Origin: Chlamydoabsidia padenii
Taxonomy: Eukaryota; Mucoromycota; Mucoromycetes; Mucorales; Cunninghamellaceae
Length of the DNA: 64,000 nucleotides
NCBI GenBank assembly: GCA_025330725.1
Contig: JAIWND010000009.1
Span: 992,001-1,056,000, forward strand
Direction: 5' to 3'
Shown here in pieces: positions 21,475 to 33,652 of the stretch. Each line of letters starts with the position of its first letter. The stretch's first letter is position 1. The notes under the pieces were generated by a model. It had not been told where the DNA came from, made no database searches, and worked only from the letters and a program-made list of their open reading frames with translations. The position numbers and the translations under genes are program-made.

Positions 21475-24400
21475 CTAAATGTCAAAAGGTGTGGAGGTGA
21501 CAGATTCCCAACTTGAAGATAAAGAAGGATCAGCCAATAACTTTAAAGCTTTCCATACCATGACATAAGTACCAGGAGCAAGTCGCCGCACGGTACGGGT
21601 AGCAGCTTTAGAAACAGTAGGAATAGATGGGGGATGGACAAGGACGGTACGGGACCATGGAAAGACAGTTTGATGATGCGATTTAAGTGTGTTCCGAGGA
21701 AGAAAAGTATGGATGGCAGCATAACCTACAAAATCGGATACCTGTTCATTCTCATACGTCCATACTTCTGACACAAACATGGCAGTGCCAGTGAGGAATC
21801 GTGCGACAATGGCATTGGATGTCAGGTGCGGGTAATCCTTGTCAAAGATAGGTAACTCTTGTACACTGCCTTGTATACCAAAGTATGGGACCTGAACAAG
21901 AGTTGACTTGGATTCTTTGATCTGGAAAAAGCCGCCAAAGATGGGATAAGGCACCATGGCATCTTCATCACCATCCACATTGGCCACTGTCACTTGGATC
22001 GATACTGATGCGCCAGGTTCTAATGTCCAATGATCAGAGGGAGGGTCTAAAGACAAGCGGGCTTTTAATTGACCATATTGGGTAGGTTCCAGGGGTGCAT
22101 ATCCTTGCAAGCTGGTATTATAGGGTGCTAAAGACACACTCAATTCTTGATCCACTAGACTAATCTCCAATGTTTGATTACCATAGTTGGTGATGGTTAG
22201 GTTTTGGGGTTGTCGATGCTTGGTATCGTTGAAACTGAGGAAACTTGGCGAGACATGGATTGTATTTTGAATTGTATCGTAGACTATAAATAAAGAAAAA
22301 GAAAAAGAAACGCATGAATCGGGATTTGAAATTTCGGATTTCCCCCTTTTTTTTTGGTACCTTGTACAAGTCCTGCTCCTTGTTTGACAGGATGATCCAG
22401 CAACATAGTCTCCATATCAAACCGAGCAGGCTGAGCATAATTCATAAACTTTTCCATCACCTTGCTGACATGGCTATATACTTTGGTGTTCTTTTTCTCT
22501 CGTTCGGCTTGCAGGAACAGGGCAACACAACCGGCGACAAAGGGAGAAGCCATAGAAGTACCTGATAGAATGCCATAACCACCAACGGCACGAGGAAGAG
22601 TCGAGAAAACATAACCACCAATACCTGCAACGTTCGGTTTGAGCCCAATTTCATTAGTGGGGCCTACGCTGGAAAACTCAGACACTTGGCCGCCAGTACT
22701 CACCAATCGGGGCAGGAGTGCAGTGCCAAATGTAACAATTAAACCATTCTTTTCGTTCTCCACACCCTTCATCAAGTGGATTCCGGCTTCTCCAGGGATA
22801 CCTGCCACTGGGATTGGGGAGCCATCGGTCATGGGTGAAAATGCCATACGAGGATGAGCAGGATCATAAATTAAAACCCCGGCTGCCCCATACTCGGCTG
22901 CCACAAGTGCCTTTTCCGTATACGTACAGTTGCCTCGTCGTACCAGCACAATCTTGCTATCAAGTGATGAGTTTGGTTTTGATCCCTTACAAGCTTGTTG
23001 CTCAGTAAGATCATCAGAATAGGAAACCAGAGTGCCATTGGGAAAGACACTGGTGGATGAGGAAAGCTCATAGGCTAGTGGGGAGCAAAAAAAAAAAAAA
23101 GGCGGTGATTTAAAAAAGGGCAGAAAAAAATCCGCATGAATACTTACCAAAAGATTGATTGTTGGCTTCCATCATCATTTCCAGTGTTACATTGTTATTG
23201 ATTGAACCGACGGATATCACTTGGTTGCCTGTACTTGGTGAACTGATATAAAAACTACCATGTGCCCCATCATTACCACTTGCAACAATGACAGGTACCC
23301 CCTTCTTTGCGATTCGATTGGCGACCAAAGACGAGACATCCTGTGCCCAGTTATTTGCTCCACCAAGGCTTAGATTGATGATATCACAGCCTTAAGTGTA
23401 AGAAAAGAAAAGATAAATCGTTTGTTTTAACATTCTCTTCTCTTTACCTGCTTCGTAAGCACTGATCAGCCCTTTGATGACTAAATCACTGGAAGTGGAT
23501 CCGTTACAACTGAACACCCGCCACATGCCGAGCTTAGCCTTGGGTGCCACACCTGTAAAGTTCTAAATACAATCCAATGGATGAGTGTTATCTGATTTTA
23601 TCATGTTCATGACAATGACTTACATATCGCTTATCATCCGCGGCCACAATACCAGAGACATGTGTGCCATGACCTGCACGAAAAAAAAAACAAATCAAAT
23701 CCCGACCCCGTTTTTGGATCAGAAAAGACCCTTCCACATTCCTTTCATAATCAACCCTTACCTGAATCACCCAAATGAGAAGCCGCACAATCATCAAGAG
23801 GTGTAGGCCGTTCATGACGTGATAATTGATCATGTATACTAAAATGATTTCCCACAAAATCGTACCCCACAGACACTTTATAGTCAGGACCAAACCCACC
23901 ACCTAAAGCGGGATGGTAATAATCGACTCCCGAATCGACGATCCCCACCAGAATATCTTGACCCAGATAACCAGCCTGATGTGTCAATACTAACTGTTCT
24001 GCCGATAATTGAAAAGGAAACCCAAGGGCACCGAGATCCGAAGGTAATTGCTGAGTGATGTTCATGAACGATTTCTTTGTCGTCAAGGGACGTGGGATGA
24101 TACTAACAGGGTAAATCTTCTCAATGGCATCATGTGAGAAGAAATCATCAAGTACTTGCTGATACCTTGCACTTTGCATGACATTGTCTTGATCGACCAC
24201 ATCAAACCCGATAGAGGCGCCATAGAAAATGGCAGGATTCGTATAGGTATGGTGGACCGAGATATTCAAACGGGGCTCCATCGTCTGTTGCTCCACTTGC
24301 TGGAAGTACGTCAGTGGGGAAAAATAGGATGCGCTTGTGGTTGATAGCTCCAAAAGGTATCGCCCAGGAAGAACGGAGGTGGGTGAGATCGGGGGTTGAA

Positions 24401-24479
24401 ATTTGGCATTTTGCATGACCCAGTCATCGATCGTCGTGGCCCCCACTGAGCAAAAAAATAATAAGAGAAAATAAATCAT
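21475..24479 (-). CDS. Secreted subtilisin-like serine protease (S8) with PA and Fn3-like domains
   Basis: Six exons (24479-23762, 23673-23624, 23562-23448, 23390-23148, 23074-22361, 22283-21475) join to 882 aa. A hydrophobic signal sequence (MIYFLLLFFCSVGA) is followed by an inhibitor-like propeptide. The catalytic triad is visible as Asp in VGIVDSGVDYYHP, His in GHGTHVSGI and Ser in GTSMASPFVAG, with the oxyanion-hole Asn in ASGNDGAHG. Between His and Ser a protease-associated (PA) insert contains KIVLVRRGNCTYTEKA. After the catalytic domain an Fn3-like region follows. This order is that of large subtilases such as the minor extracellular protease/cucumisin-like group. It should act outside the cell on proteins. 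It shares a 417-bp divergent promoter with the Zn2Cys6 gene. Confidence 0.95.
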
Positions 24480-24896
24480 TATGGTTTAAAATGAAGAATC
24501 ATGCAAACCAAATTGATTAGATGGAAAAGAAGAAGAAAAGAGAAAACGAAAGTAATCAATGCTGCTTTCATCCCATAAAGGAAGAGGTTCGTTCCTCGGA
24601 CAAAATGTAGTGGGATTCTTACAATAGCAAACAAAATACTGTCAATAATAAAATTTCCGGTAATAATTAATCTAGTTGGATACGGAATAATCAGGAACCA
24701 TTCATAGATCTTTTTTTCTTTCATTTGTAAAGCCAAAGAAAAATATGGCAGTATGTCGGGGAATGAAAAACATTTAACCTCCTTGGTCAGCAGATGAAGG
24801 ATAAAAAAAAAATTACAAATCCCGATATAGGGCGTTTGATGTTGGGGATCTTTGACTTTTCTCTCTCTCTCTCTCACTGTTACGTATTGAACGCTA
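24480..24896. other. Divergent promoter between subtilase and Zn2Cys6 gene
   Basis: 417 bp without a supportable gene. Contains ATTACAAATCCCG near 24,812 (partial motif copy), about 75 bp upstream of the regulator start, and a CT-rich leader at 24,858-24,876. Confidence 0.5.
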
Positions 24897-26930
24897 ATGT
24901 CAGTAAAACCCAAACGTAAACGATCAACGACTGCTTGCACAACCTGTCGACGCATGAAGCTAAAATGCGATGTTACTGTCAAGTTTCCCAACAAATGCTC
25001 CAGGTGCGATAAAAAGATGGTGTTTTGCGAAATCGATCGATCAGCAGGAAAAGTAAGAGCGTTAACACCATCAACAATAGGTCGTGAACCAATGGCAACA
25101 ACAACATCAACAACAACGATTAGATTCAATAATGGCACCACCCGATCTTATTCACCAAACTCGAACATGCCTCGAAGCATTACGGAGGAATCGAACGGTA
25201 GCACGGCACCCATAAACGAAGTGGGCGCCCTGAAAGAACATGTCTTGATGAATGGTATGGTGATCGACAATACATTGGTCGATCTATTCTTTGACTTGTT
25301 TATGAAGTACCAATATGCTTACTTGCCAGTATTCCCTAAACGACACTTGACACCATCGTTTCTGCTACTCAACTCGGATGCCACACTCACCACCAACCTT
25401 GGGCCAGTCACTATTCACACCACAACATCACCTGTCCTCTTCTGGACGATTTGCGCTGTAGCTTGTCCAATCGCCTTCCACCAGGGTTTCATTCCACAGT
25501 CTGTCTGGGATGCTATCACCGATCACGTACGACTCTTACTTCAAAAACACAGCATGGTGACTCATTATATCCTTCGACCTTTTACAGCACTGGCACACAT
25601 TTATGCTTTGGTGATTCTATGCGAATGGCCACTACCTCATCGGACGACTCAAGAAGATCTGACTTGGATTTACTCTGGCCAGGCAGTACATATTGGTTTA
25701 TTGGTGGGCTTACATCGATCCTGGTTTAGATCTGAATTTGTCATTTTGGATAACGATATTACGAAATATGAAGGGGATCATGGAGGAAACAACATCAACA
25801 AGAAGAAGAAAAAGAAGGATTATTGTAGGGCTCGGATGCATGCGTTAATGTGGTCCGCGTGCTTCCATACCAATCAACGACTGGCCAGTGTACACGGTGT
25901 ACCAGCAACAGCGACTTTGGATTATAATATACTGGCTAGATTTAACGACGATATCAAACATGTCAACAATAGCAACAACAACAAGGATCTAATGACGGAA
26001 GAAGAAGAAAAAGAAGAAGAAGATTTATCTGAATTTATCAAACAGGTCCATATACTACACCATTTACAACGATGTATCAACACACTCTGTATTGAAACCA
26101 ATACTACTGGTATAGTGGATCCAAACTGTCGACGACTTGTACATTCCAGTCTTGAAGACACATTATCTCAATTAGGTGTGGATTATTCACCCATGGCGCC
26201 AATGACCGAACTCATCTTTCTTCATACCAAGGTACAACTCCATTCCTTCTTACTGACTCCCGACACATTGGATTCCGACAAGATCTGGGTGGTGACTCCA
26301 ATTTCCATCGTCTGTATGCAACTCATCCAACTGGTCAAATCAATGGTATTAGATAATGATGAAAAGGTGGTACCTCATACTTGTCCCAACTTTATCATAC
26401 GGGTAGTGCTCATCAGCTCACTCATCCTCTTCCAACTGTCCACATCCAAATATAATGTATGGTTAGATCAAGAAGCATCACAACTGGCTGTCACTCAGGG
26501 ACGATCGGTGTTGGCAACCTTGTCTTGGAGCTCAACTTGTCCTGCTGCTCGGGGAGTCCGTGTCCTCGATGGGTTGGCCAACATGGCATCTGCAGGTGAA
26601 TTGACCGAGGACATCTCATTTTCTCAATCAAGACTCGGTGCTGGTTACTGGGGGATCATGATGAAATACAAGAAATGGTTAATTAAACAGCAAAAGCAAA
26701 AGCAACAACAACAAGATGGTCCCGTCGATCCTCCAGCAAATTATATGCCTATGCCTTCTGATCCACCCATTGTCTCCACCACTACCAACACTACAACTCC
26801 TACAACTAATTCTTCTCCCTGGTCGATTGATACTTTATCAATGGGTGATATCTTTGGTAACAGCTTCCACTTGGATGATAATGATAATTGGAATGATTTA
26901 TCTTGGTTAGATTCTTATATCCTTAACTAG
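24897..26930 (+). CDS. Zn2Cys6 transcription factor, Leu3-like cysteine spacing
   Basis: Single exon, 677 aa. The N-terminal binuclear zinc cluster reads CTTCRRMKLKCD then, after nine residues, CSRCDKKMVFC: C-x2-C-x6-C-x9-C-x2-C-x6-C, the loop length seen in Leu3-type regulators rather than the six-residue loop of Gal4. A fungal-specific middle-homology region follows from about residue 120 (VDLFFDLFMKYQYAYLPVFP ... LARLASVHG-like). The C-terminus is rich in Gln, Thr, Asn and acidic residues (DDNDNWNDLSWL), a possible activation domain. It probably binds CGG-containing inverted repeats. Targets are unknown; divergent linkage to the subtilase might reflect co-regulation, which is only a suggestion. 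Confidence 0.92.
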   Translation: MSVKPKRKRSTTACTTCRRMKLKCDVTVKFPNKCSRCDKKMVFCEIDRSAGKVRALTPSTIGREPMATTTSTTTIRFNNGTTRSYSPNSNMPRSITEESNGSTAPINEVGALKEHVLMNGMVIDNTLVDLFFDLFMKYQYAYLPVFPKRHLTPSFLLLNSDATLTTNLGPVTIHTTTSPVLFWTICAVACPIAFHQGFIPQSVWDAITDHVRLLLQKHSMVTHYILRPFTALAHIYALVILCEWPLPHRTTQEDLTWIYSGQAVHIGLLVGLHRSWFRSEFVILDNDITKYEGDHGGNNINKKKKKKDYCRARMHALMWSACFHTNQRLASVHGVPATATLDYNILARFNDDIKHVNNSNNNKDLMTEEEEKEEEDLSEFIKQVHILHHLQRCINTLCIETNTTGIVDPNCRRLVHSSLEDTLSQLGVDYSPMAPMTELIFLHTKVQLHSFLLTPDTLDSDKIWVVTPISIVCMQLIQLVKSMVLDNDEKVVPHTCPNFIIRVVLISSLILFQLSTSKYNVWLDQEASQLAVTQGRSVLATLSWSSTCPAARGVRVLDGLANMASAGELTEDISFSQSRLGAGYWGIMMKYKKWLIKQQKQKQQQQDGPVDPPANYMPMPSDPPIVSTTTNTTTPTTNSSPWSIDTLSMGDIFGNSFHLDDNDNWNDLSWLDSYILN

Positions 26931-27265
26931 TATAGTTGATTTTTACTTTTTAAACTTTTTTACTTTTAATAAAAACTAGGTACATGGTAAATGCTTATAT
27001 ATGCCTGTAACACATGTTCTTTTAGTCATTTGTATTCATACAAGGCACATGATATTGGGGGGGGAGGTGTTTTTAATCTTTTCCCAGTTTGGGTGGAAAA
27101 GCGGATGCCTATGACTTATCGGAACCGGCCAATCAGAATTCCTGCTGGAATATAAAGATCGAGTTTTCCCAGGCATAGGTCTTTTTTTTTTTTTTTTTTT
27201 TTTTTCTTCCCTCTCTCTCTCTTTTTATTTTATTTTTAATACTTGATTAGTTTGGTTATTGATTA
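26931..27265. other. Intergenic
   Basis: 335 bp: 3' end of the Zn2Cys6 gene (AATAAAAAC near 26,967), then a pyrimidine-rich leader with a 20+ base T tract at about 27,182-27,205. No gene. Confidence 0.6.
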
Positions 27266-28537
27266 ATGCGATATTATATACCAACAACTAGACGATACCT
27301 ATCAACAAGTCGGTCAGACCTATCCACCAGCTCATCATTACTACGACCCACCGCACCAAAAACCATTCAACCTCCTCCTCCTTCATCATCTTCAACACCC
27401 ACAACACCCAAGGAGTCACACTTTTACAGGAATAAAGTGTTGGATCGATATGCTAGCCGAAAACCAACACCAGTAACATTACGGCAATTACTATTCTACG
27501 AACGACACCGAACACATGACCGATTATTGACCTCAGCAAACTACGTGCGACAAGAACTTCCTATCCGACTGGCTCATCGACTACGGGAATTCCAGAACCT
27601 ACCTTTTATTGTCGGGGTCAATCCTCATCTTCAACAAGTGTACAATCTCTATTGGGAAGCATTTGATCGATTACGTGCAGTCCCACCTATCAACACACTG
27701 GAGGACAACGAACAGTTTTGCCAGCTATTACACACATCACTACAAGCTCATCGTGTAGTGATTCCTCAACTGGCTCTGGGTATACAACAATGCCCATCGG
27801 CTGACCTACCTAACGACCGTCGAGACAAATTCATGAACGCCACTCTTCGATCCCGAATCTCACGACGTGTTTTGGCTGAACAACATTTAATTTTATCAAA
27901 TTATCCAGCGGTGTTTGCTAATGGTATGGGTGGGGTCATGATCTTCCAACACTGCTCTGCTCATCGTATATTGGCCAAATGTATTCAAAAGGCAATCACA
28001 ACATCAACTACAAATAAACCGGACATCATCATTGATCCTGGGCCTGATGTGGATTTCGCCTATGTGGGTGATCATATCGAATACATCTTATATCAAGTCT
28101 TATTGAACGCCATACAGCAATCCAAACAGTCATCACCAATTAGGATCACCATTTGCACCAACCAGACAGATGTGTTTTTCCGAATATCCGATCAAGCCGG
28201 AGGGATTCCACCAGATATGTATCGCCAATTGTGGTCTTTTGGACAACGTCGGATCAATAACTTTCAGCATGTTGAAAAATGGGCAGGGACGGTGCCAGAT
28301 CGATCATCTGTGCCTCCTCTCGGTATGGGGTTACCGATGAGCAAGGTGTATGCGGAATACTGGGGTGGCGATATCAATCTACAGACATTACACGGCTGGG
28401 GGACCGACGCTTATGTCAGGATTCCTAAATTGGGTGATCAGATGGAACATTTGGATGTAGAAGATCATGATAGCGATTTACACGTTGAATTGGATAGTGG
28501 GTCTTATATCACTCATCGTCGGCGCTTTGTTATCTAG
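27266..28537 (+). CDS. Mitochondrial BCKDH/pyruvate dehydrogenase kinase-type protein kinase
   Basis: Single exon, 423 aa. An Arg/Ser/Thr-rich N-terminus (YYIPTTRRYLSTSRSD) is a mitochondrial targeting sequence. The alpha-ketoacid dehydrogenase kinase N-terminal bundle follows (SANYVRQELPIRLAHRLREF, LPFIVGVNPH), then a GHKL ATPase domain: N box YILYQVLLNAIQQS, G1 box ISDQAGGIP and G2 box LGMGLPMSKVYAEYWGG. The family phosphorylates E1-alpha of the pyruvate or branched-chain ketoacid dehydrogenase complex to switch it off. The RQELPIRLAHR and LPFIVG segments look closer to BCKDK than to PDK. The G1 box has Ala where DxGGG usually has Gly; small residues may be tolerated. Substrate assignment is tentative. 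Confidence 0.92.
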   Translation: MRYYIPTTRRYLSTSRSDLSTSSSLLRPTAPKTIQPPPPSSSSTPTTPKESHFYRNKVLDRYASRKPTPVTLRQLLFYERHRTHDRLLTSANYVRQELPIRLAHRLREFQNLPFIVGVNPHLQQVYNLYWEAFDRLRAVPPINTLEDNEQFCQLLHTSLQAHRVVIPQLALGIQQCPSADLPNDRRDKFMNATLRSRISRRVLAEQHLILSNYPAVFANGMGGVMIFQHCSAHRILAKCIQKAITTSTTNKPDIIIDPGPDVDFAYVGDHIEYILYQVLLNAIQQSKQSSPIRITICTNQTDVFFRISDQAGGIPPDMYRQLWSFGQRRINNFQHVEKWAGTVPDRSSVPPLGMGLPMSKVYAEYWGGDINLQTLHGWGTDAYVRIPKLGDQMEHLDVEDHDSDLHVELDSGSYITHRRRFVI

Positions 28538-30395
28538 TCATGTAGTTTATTAGTTAGTAATATTAATAATCATCGTATGTTAGTCTATAGATACCCCCTT
28601 CCTTTTATTTATTTATTTATAACTGAAATAAACAATCATATGATATTCTTAAATTAATTTTTTACTTTATGTGTTGCCTTTACCCGGGATGGATTAGACA
28701 TGTACTATATTGTTGTTGGATATAATTTAGGTTGATAGGAAAACAAAGGATTCATTTAAGCAGGCGGGATTTGAATCTGTTGGCACAGATACGTTTTTAC
28801 CTATCAATGGGGACCCCCTCTCATGGACAATCACTCTGGATCCAAAGAAAAACAAAGATAATACTGTCATCCTCTATCTCATCTAATAATATTATCCTAT
28901 TCCAACATGGGTATGAACTCATTGATTACTATATATTGGGTATTTACACATCAAGATTCTTTTCGTAAATGAAAATCATGATTCATGCAAGCACAAGCGG
29001 GGTTTGCAAATTGAAACGACGCTTCTCTTTAACGAAGACTACTAACATTGCCAGACAATAAAAATTCACAAGTGTTAGATATAAGACATGTTTTAAAAAA
29101 GAGAGGTTTAATTTATTATCAAGCTTTCATAAACAAATTTAAAACTAATCTAGTTCACTATATTAATGAATACGACTAGTTGGTTCCCCACAACCTTGAT
29201 TGGTGATCGAATGAGGGATCACCAAGTTTAAAAGTACCATTGTTGATGATGAAGAAGGACTGGGACATCATTAAAGTGAGAGGATCGAGCCATGTACTTG
29301 TGATAAAGATGAAGATGATTGCTTTATCATGAGGTATGAGTATGATCCTTTCTACCATAGTCAAGACGAGCGGGAATATATCGTTTATCACCACCAAAGA
29401 GTACACACACCAAAAGAAGAGCATGTTACAAGTTGTCGTAACGATAAAAATATCTTTTATCTATCCCACAAAAGTAGATATAATCACCAGTATATTCGTT
29501 TGTCGCTAGCCAGGGGTAAAGAAAAAACTTTGTAATTGTCACCATCTTCAAGTTGATTTTGCCACAAATGAAAAAGTCCAAAGAAAAGTCAAAGTGCATT
29601 CGTCGCCACCAAGAGGCAAATAAAAAAGAGTAAGAGAGCATAGTTGTAGGTTGTAGAATAGTGGATATAACAAAGGAACGACAGATTTGTGGAGTATGTT
29701 GGTAAAAATAAAAATAAAAGAGAGGACAAAGGGTCAAAATGCTATGTAAAAAGAAGATACAGTTAGCAATCAAGTAGTTATAAAGGAAGTTCAATGACGG
29801 TATAAAAAGGTTGCTACATGAGGTAACAGATTAAGGTGGATGTGGGTAGGTAAAAAATGAAAGAGAGGAAGATTAAGCCGCTCAGCCGGGATTTAAATAC
29901 TTGACAATCATGCACTGCCAATAGGCAGATGATTCTCCCACAATGTACATGGTTATAAAGAGTTGCTTGTACTGAGAAAAGCATAATCTTCTTAGTGAGA
30001 ATTATAAACTTGTCATATTTATTAACGTATTGTATAACAAAGGGGAAGAAGAGTCTAATATCTAAATGGTTGGTTTACAGGGAAGACCGGGCTAGATCCA
30101 GATCCAGGAGGTCACTTTTATTCCAAGGAAGGAGAGTAAGTTCAATTCCACAACGTCTCCACTATACATAAAATAAGTTTCTGAGCCAAGTGGTATTTAT
30201 AGTTTCAAAGTAAAGGATATGATTATTCCTCCTTTTCTGCCACCACACCAAAGTATCAACATCTTCATCGTTTATCCCAGTTACATATATCCTATTTCAA
30301 AACATAATCATTAAGAGACATAATATAAATCATCAAAACCCAACTTTTTTTTATTTACATTTACAAAAGGGGGAAGAGGGGGAGGGGTACTATTA
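28538..30395. other. 1.86 kb intergenic; possible relic with ~105 bp repeats
   Basis: No complete gene is supportable. Motif copies: GGCGGGATTTGAAT at 28,763, GCGGGGTTTGCAAA near 28,996, GCCGGGATTTAAAT at 29,885. Between 29,375 and 29,650 three diverged copies of a ~105-110 bp unit can be seen (ATCGTTTATCACCACCAAAG, ATTCGTTTGTCGCTAGCCAGG, ATTCGTCGCCACCAAGAGG). On the minus strand they encode LPLGGDE/LPLASDK/LFGGDKR-like peptides in shifting frames, suggesting a decayed repeat protein. This is weak evidence. Confidence 0.4.
28763..28776 (-). promoter_or_regulatory. GCGGGATTTGAAT motif copy
   Basis: One mismatch from the consensus in reverse orientation; lies in the long intergenic region downstream of the kinase gene, not near a called start codon. 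Confidence 0.35.
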
Positions 30396-31251
30396 CTAAT
30401 CATCATCTTCATCTTCGTCATTTTCTCTAAATCTAGGGTTTTGTTGTTCCTTCTGTCGTTTTCTATCTTCAGGAGAAGTATCTTCGACCATAGTTCGTTT
30501 CCTGTTATTAGCTATAAGAAAAAGAAAAAGGATCAATTCATTTTGATCGTTGATCTTTAATAATATAATATCTTTTACCTGAAGCAGTTGATTTGTATTC
30601 ACCAGCACCAGCGGGGACTTCTTGAATCGCTTCATAGTTTTGTTGTTGTTCCCTAGCCCGATGACGTTCCATTTCTTGACGAGTTTTATGACCCCAACCA
30701 CCCCGCCCAGCATCATATTCTTCACGATATTCATCACGCACTTGACCACCGTTTCGACCCCGGCCATATTGTCGTCCTTCCTTGAATCCTGGATCCAAAT
30801 CACAACGAATCACACGTTCGTCCAATTTAGTGCCGTTTACATACTTCATACAATCCAACGCGTCCGCACGATGATAATACCTATTTCATGAAGAAGTAAG
30901 ATGGGTGAGTTTGCCAAGTCAATTAAAAGAGATGAGTTGACTTACTCTACAAAACAAAACCCACAAGGTGTCTTTTGATTACGATCCAGTCCCATAATAA
31001 TCCGTTTGATTTCACCAGCTTTGGAAAAGAGTTCGTATAATTGTTCTTCAGTGGTATAAAAGGACAGATTACCAACGTATAGTGTTGTCGTCGTAGCCAA
31101 TTCATCCGCCCACTGGTTTTGGTTTCCCTATTATATAAAAATACAAAAGAATGAGTATAATCAACAAGATGACCAGTATATAAAACTAGTTTACCTGGTA
31201 TTGTTGATCTCTGTAACTAGATGGTACAGCAAGAGAGTGGACAAGAGACAT
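30396..31251 (-). CDS. Nuclear cap-binding protein subunit 2 (CBP20)
   Basis: Four exons (31251-31195, 31127-30946, 30880-30579, 30511-30396) join to 218 aa. The single RRM has RNP2 [20 protein letters not shown] and RNP1 [19 protein letters not shown], and continues with [23 protein letters not shown], which is the near-invariant CBP20 block that folds over the m7G cap. The C-terminus is RG-rich then acidic ([10 protein letters not shown]), longer than in animals but usual in fungi. With CBP80 it binds capped pre-mRNA in the nucleus and supports splicing, export and snRNA processing. It is divergent from ROK1 across 185 bp. Confidence 0.97.
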
Positions 31252-31436
31252 TATTTGCAAAGATAAAGAAAAGCAAAATGGGAAAAAAAATGAGGGAGGA
31301 ACATTTTTTGTGTGCGAAGGTCAACGAGCGGGATTTTAATTTAGAGCGTGCTCGCATAAGCTAGTGGCTTGGAAGTATTCAAAAGCTCTCCATTCCAAAA
31401 AATTTCCTCCCTCTTTTTTTCTTCTATTCACCACAA
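31252..31436. promoter_or_regulatory. Compact divergent promoter CBP20/ROK1
   Basis: Only 185 bp separate the two start codons. GCGGGATTTTAATT at 31,328-31,341 (one mismatch from the consensus) lies almost centrally, 77 bp from the CBP20 start and 96 bp from the ROK1 start. Confidence 0.6.
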
Positions 31437-33652
31437 ATGGATCTCTTTCGTCTTCTAGGCAGCGGCGCCACCTTTAACAAACAACGATTTCAAAACGATG
31501 TGGAGATATTCGAGGTACCCCTTCCTTTGTTTTTATAATACCTAGATGAATAACCAACTTTGTCTCACTCACATGTTTTTTTTTTGTTTTATAACTTGTA
31601 GTCTACACCTGACACCAATGAAGACGTGACCAAGAATACTGAAGCTAGGGATCAACTTTTAAACGAACTGGATTTCTTCAAATCCACTCCCAAAGTCAAT
31701 AACAAGACCAAGAAGGAATCTAACAAAGGTAAAATTTCAAACAACTGACTTTAACTTGACTAAACTGTATCTTCAATGCTAGTTGTAGAACCAGTAGCAA
31801 CGACAAACGAACTCGATAACGATAAAACGATTGGGCAATTCCGTAAGGATCAGCGCATTCGAGTGTATGGTACGGATGTGCCTGGTCCCTTTGAACAGTT
31901 CTCTGATTTGGCGTCAGCACCTTTTACAATGCCAACAAAACTACTCAGCAATCTCACTAACAATAAATATACGACACCTACTCCAATTCAAATGCAAGCA
32001 ATGCCTATTATTCTCAAGGGTCGGGACTTGATGGCGTGTGCACCTACTGGTTCGGGTAAAACTCTGGCGTACTTGCTTCCTATCGTGCATGATTTGAAGA
32101 CTCATGAAAAGGTCGGTTATCGTGCCCTGATCATTGCTCCCACTCGTGAATTGGCTCAACAGGTAACTAGTAAATAGCATGGAAGAGTATTGAAACTAAC
32201 TTGGTTGATGGAATGATAGATTGATCGTGAATTGTCCAAGTTGTCAGTGGGAACCAAACTCAAATGTCATTTGTTAACCAAAGCCTTTACAGCCGCTGAT
32301 AAGACACAATTACCTGAACAACGACAAAAATATGGTAAGAAAAGATGAAGAATATAAGAAAAGGAAAAGAAACTGACAACCCTTCTTTATTCTTTATGAA
32401 AATAGATATTTTGATTAGTACACCTATGCGACTGATCTATGCTATCAAGGAAAAGGAAGTGGATCTCTCTCAAGTACGACATTTGATTCTGGATGAAGCC
32501 GATCGATTATTGGAACACGGATTTATCGAACAAACAGATGAAATCTTCGCCAGCTTTAATGGATCACCAGTACGGAAGGCTATGTTTAGTGCTACCTTCT
32601 CCTCCTCGGTGGAAGAACTCGCTCGATCGGTGATGCAAAACCCTATCCGGGTGGTTATTGGCTCCAAGTAAAGTATATCATATAAAAACAATGAAATGTA
32701 GATGGTGAGCAATGTAACTGATATATTTTACTATTTAGGAACGCGGCAACAGAAACCATTAAACAACAATTACTCTTCACAGGTAATGAAGCCGGCAAAA
32801 TGGTGGCATTACGACAATATGTACGAAAAGGAATCAAACCACCTGTCTTGATCTTTGTCCAGTCGATTGATCGTGCCAAGGAACTCTTCAAGGAATTGGT
32901 ATTCGATGGGATTAATGTGGAGGTAATTCATTCCGATCGAACAAAAGCCCAGGTAAAAAATAAATAAATAAAAAAAAGATAAATGAGAATGTTTTACTCA
33001 TCATCCTATTGGTATATAGCGTGAAAACATCATTGACCAATTCCGCCTGGGTCGTATTTGGGTCTTGATTGCTACAGAATTAATGGCGCGTGGTTTGGAT
33101 TTTAAAGGGGTGAATCTGGTGATCAATTATGACTTTCCACAAACGGTACAAAGCTACATCCATCGAATTGGTCGTACTGGTCGTGCAGGTCGTCAAGGTG
33201 AAGCCATCACTTACTACACAAAGGATGATTTTGATTATTTGAAAAGCATTGTCAATGTCATGCGTGAATCGGGATGTGAAGTGCCTGAATGGATGCTATC
33301 CATGAAGAAAGCAAGGTAAGAAAAAAAAAAGGGGGGGTATGTGTGTGTCTTACCATTACTAATCACACAACTTTTTGCTCTATTACAGTAAAAATCAACG
33401 ATCCAAATTGCGACAAGGACGAGTGGATCGTGAAACTATTGATACCACACCCAAATATGATAAGAAAAAGGCGGCCAAGTTAAAGTAAGTATTTTAAAAA
33501 CAACAATCCCACACTAATGCATAACTAATCCTATTCCTCTTCTTAGGGCTATGATCGAAGGATCCAAAAGAAGAAAAAGAAAGGCTCAACTGGCTGAAAA
33601 GGAAAAAAACAAAAAGGCAAAACAAGACGAACAACCTGCGTCTACAGAATAG
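31437..33652 (+). CDS. ROK1: DEAD-box RNA helicase ROK1/DDX52
   Basis: Nine exons (31437-31514, 31602-31728, 31783-32162, 32220-32334, 32406-32667, 32739-32952, 33020-33315, 33389-33484, 33547-33652) give 557 aa. Helicase motifs appear in order: Q motif [22 protein letters not shown], Ia APTRELAQQ, Ib [51 protein letters not shown]. The opening [18 protein letters not shown] is characteristic of Rok1/DDX52, and the tail is Lys-rich (nucleolar). The yeast protein acts in 40S subunit biogenesis, releasing Rrp5 and snR30 from pre-ribosomes. The start ATG lies just after a pyrimidine leader. Confidence 0.96.

Noticed and set aside
23585..23806. Plus-strand frame opposite the subtilase
   Set aside because: Crosses introns and exons of the protease; no independent features.
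29880..29960. tRNA-like sequence around GCCGGGATTTAAATAC
   Set aside because: The B-box-like part is present but I cannot fold a full cloverleaf or find a proper A box and acceptor stem.
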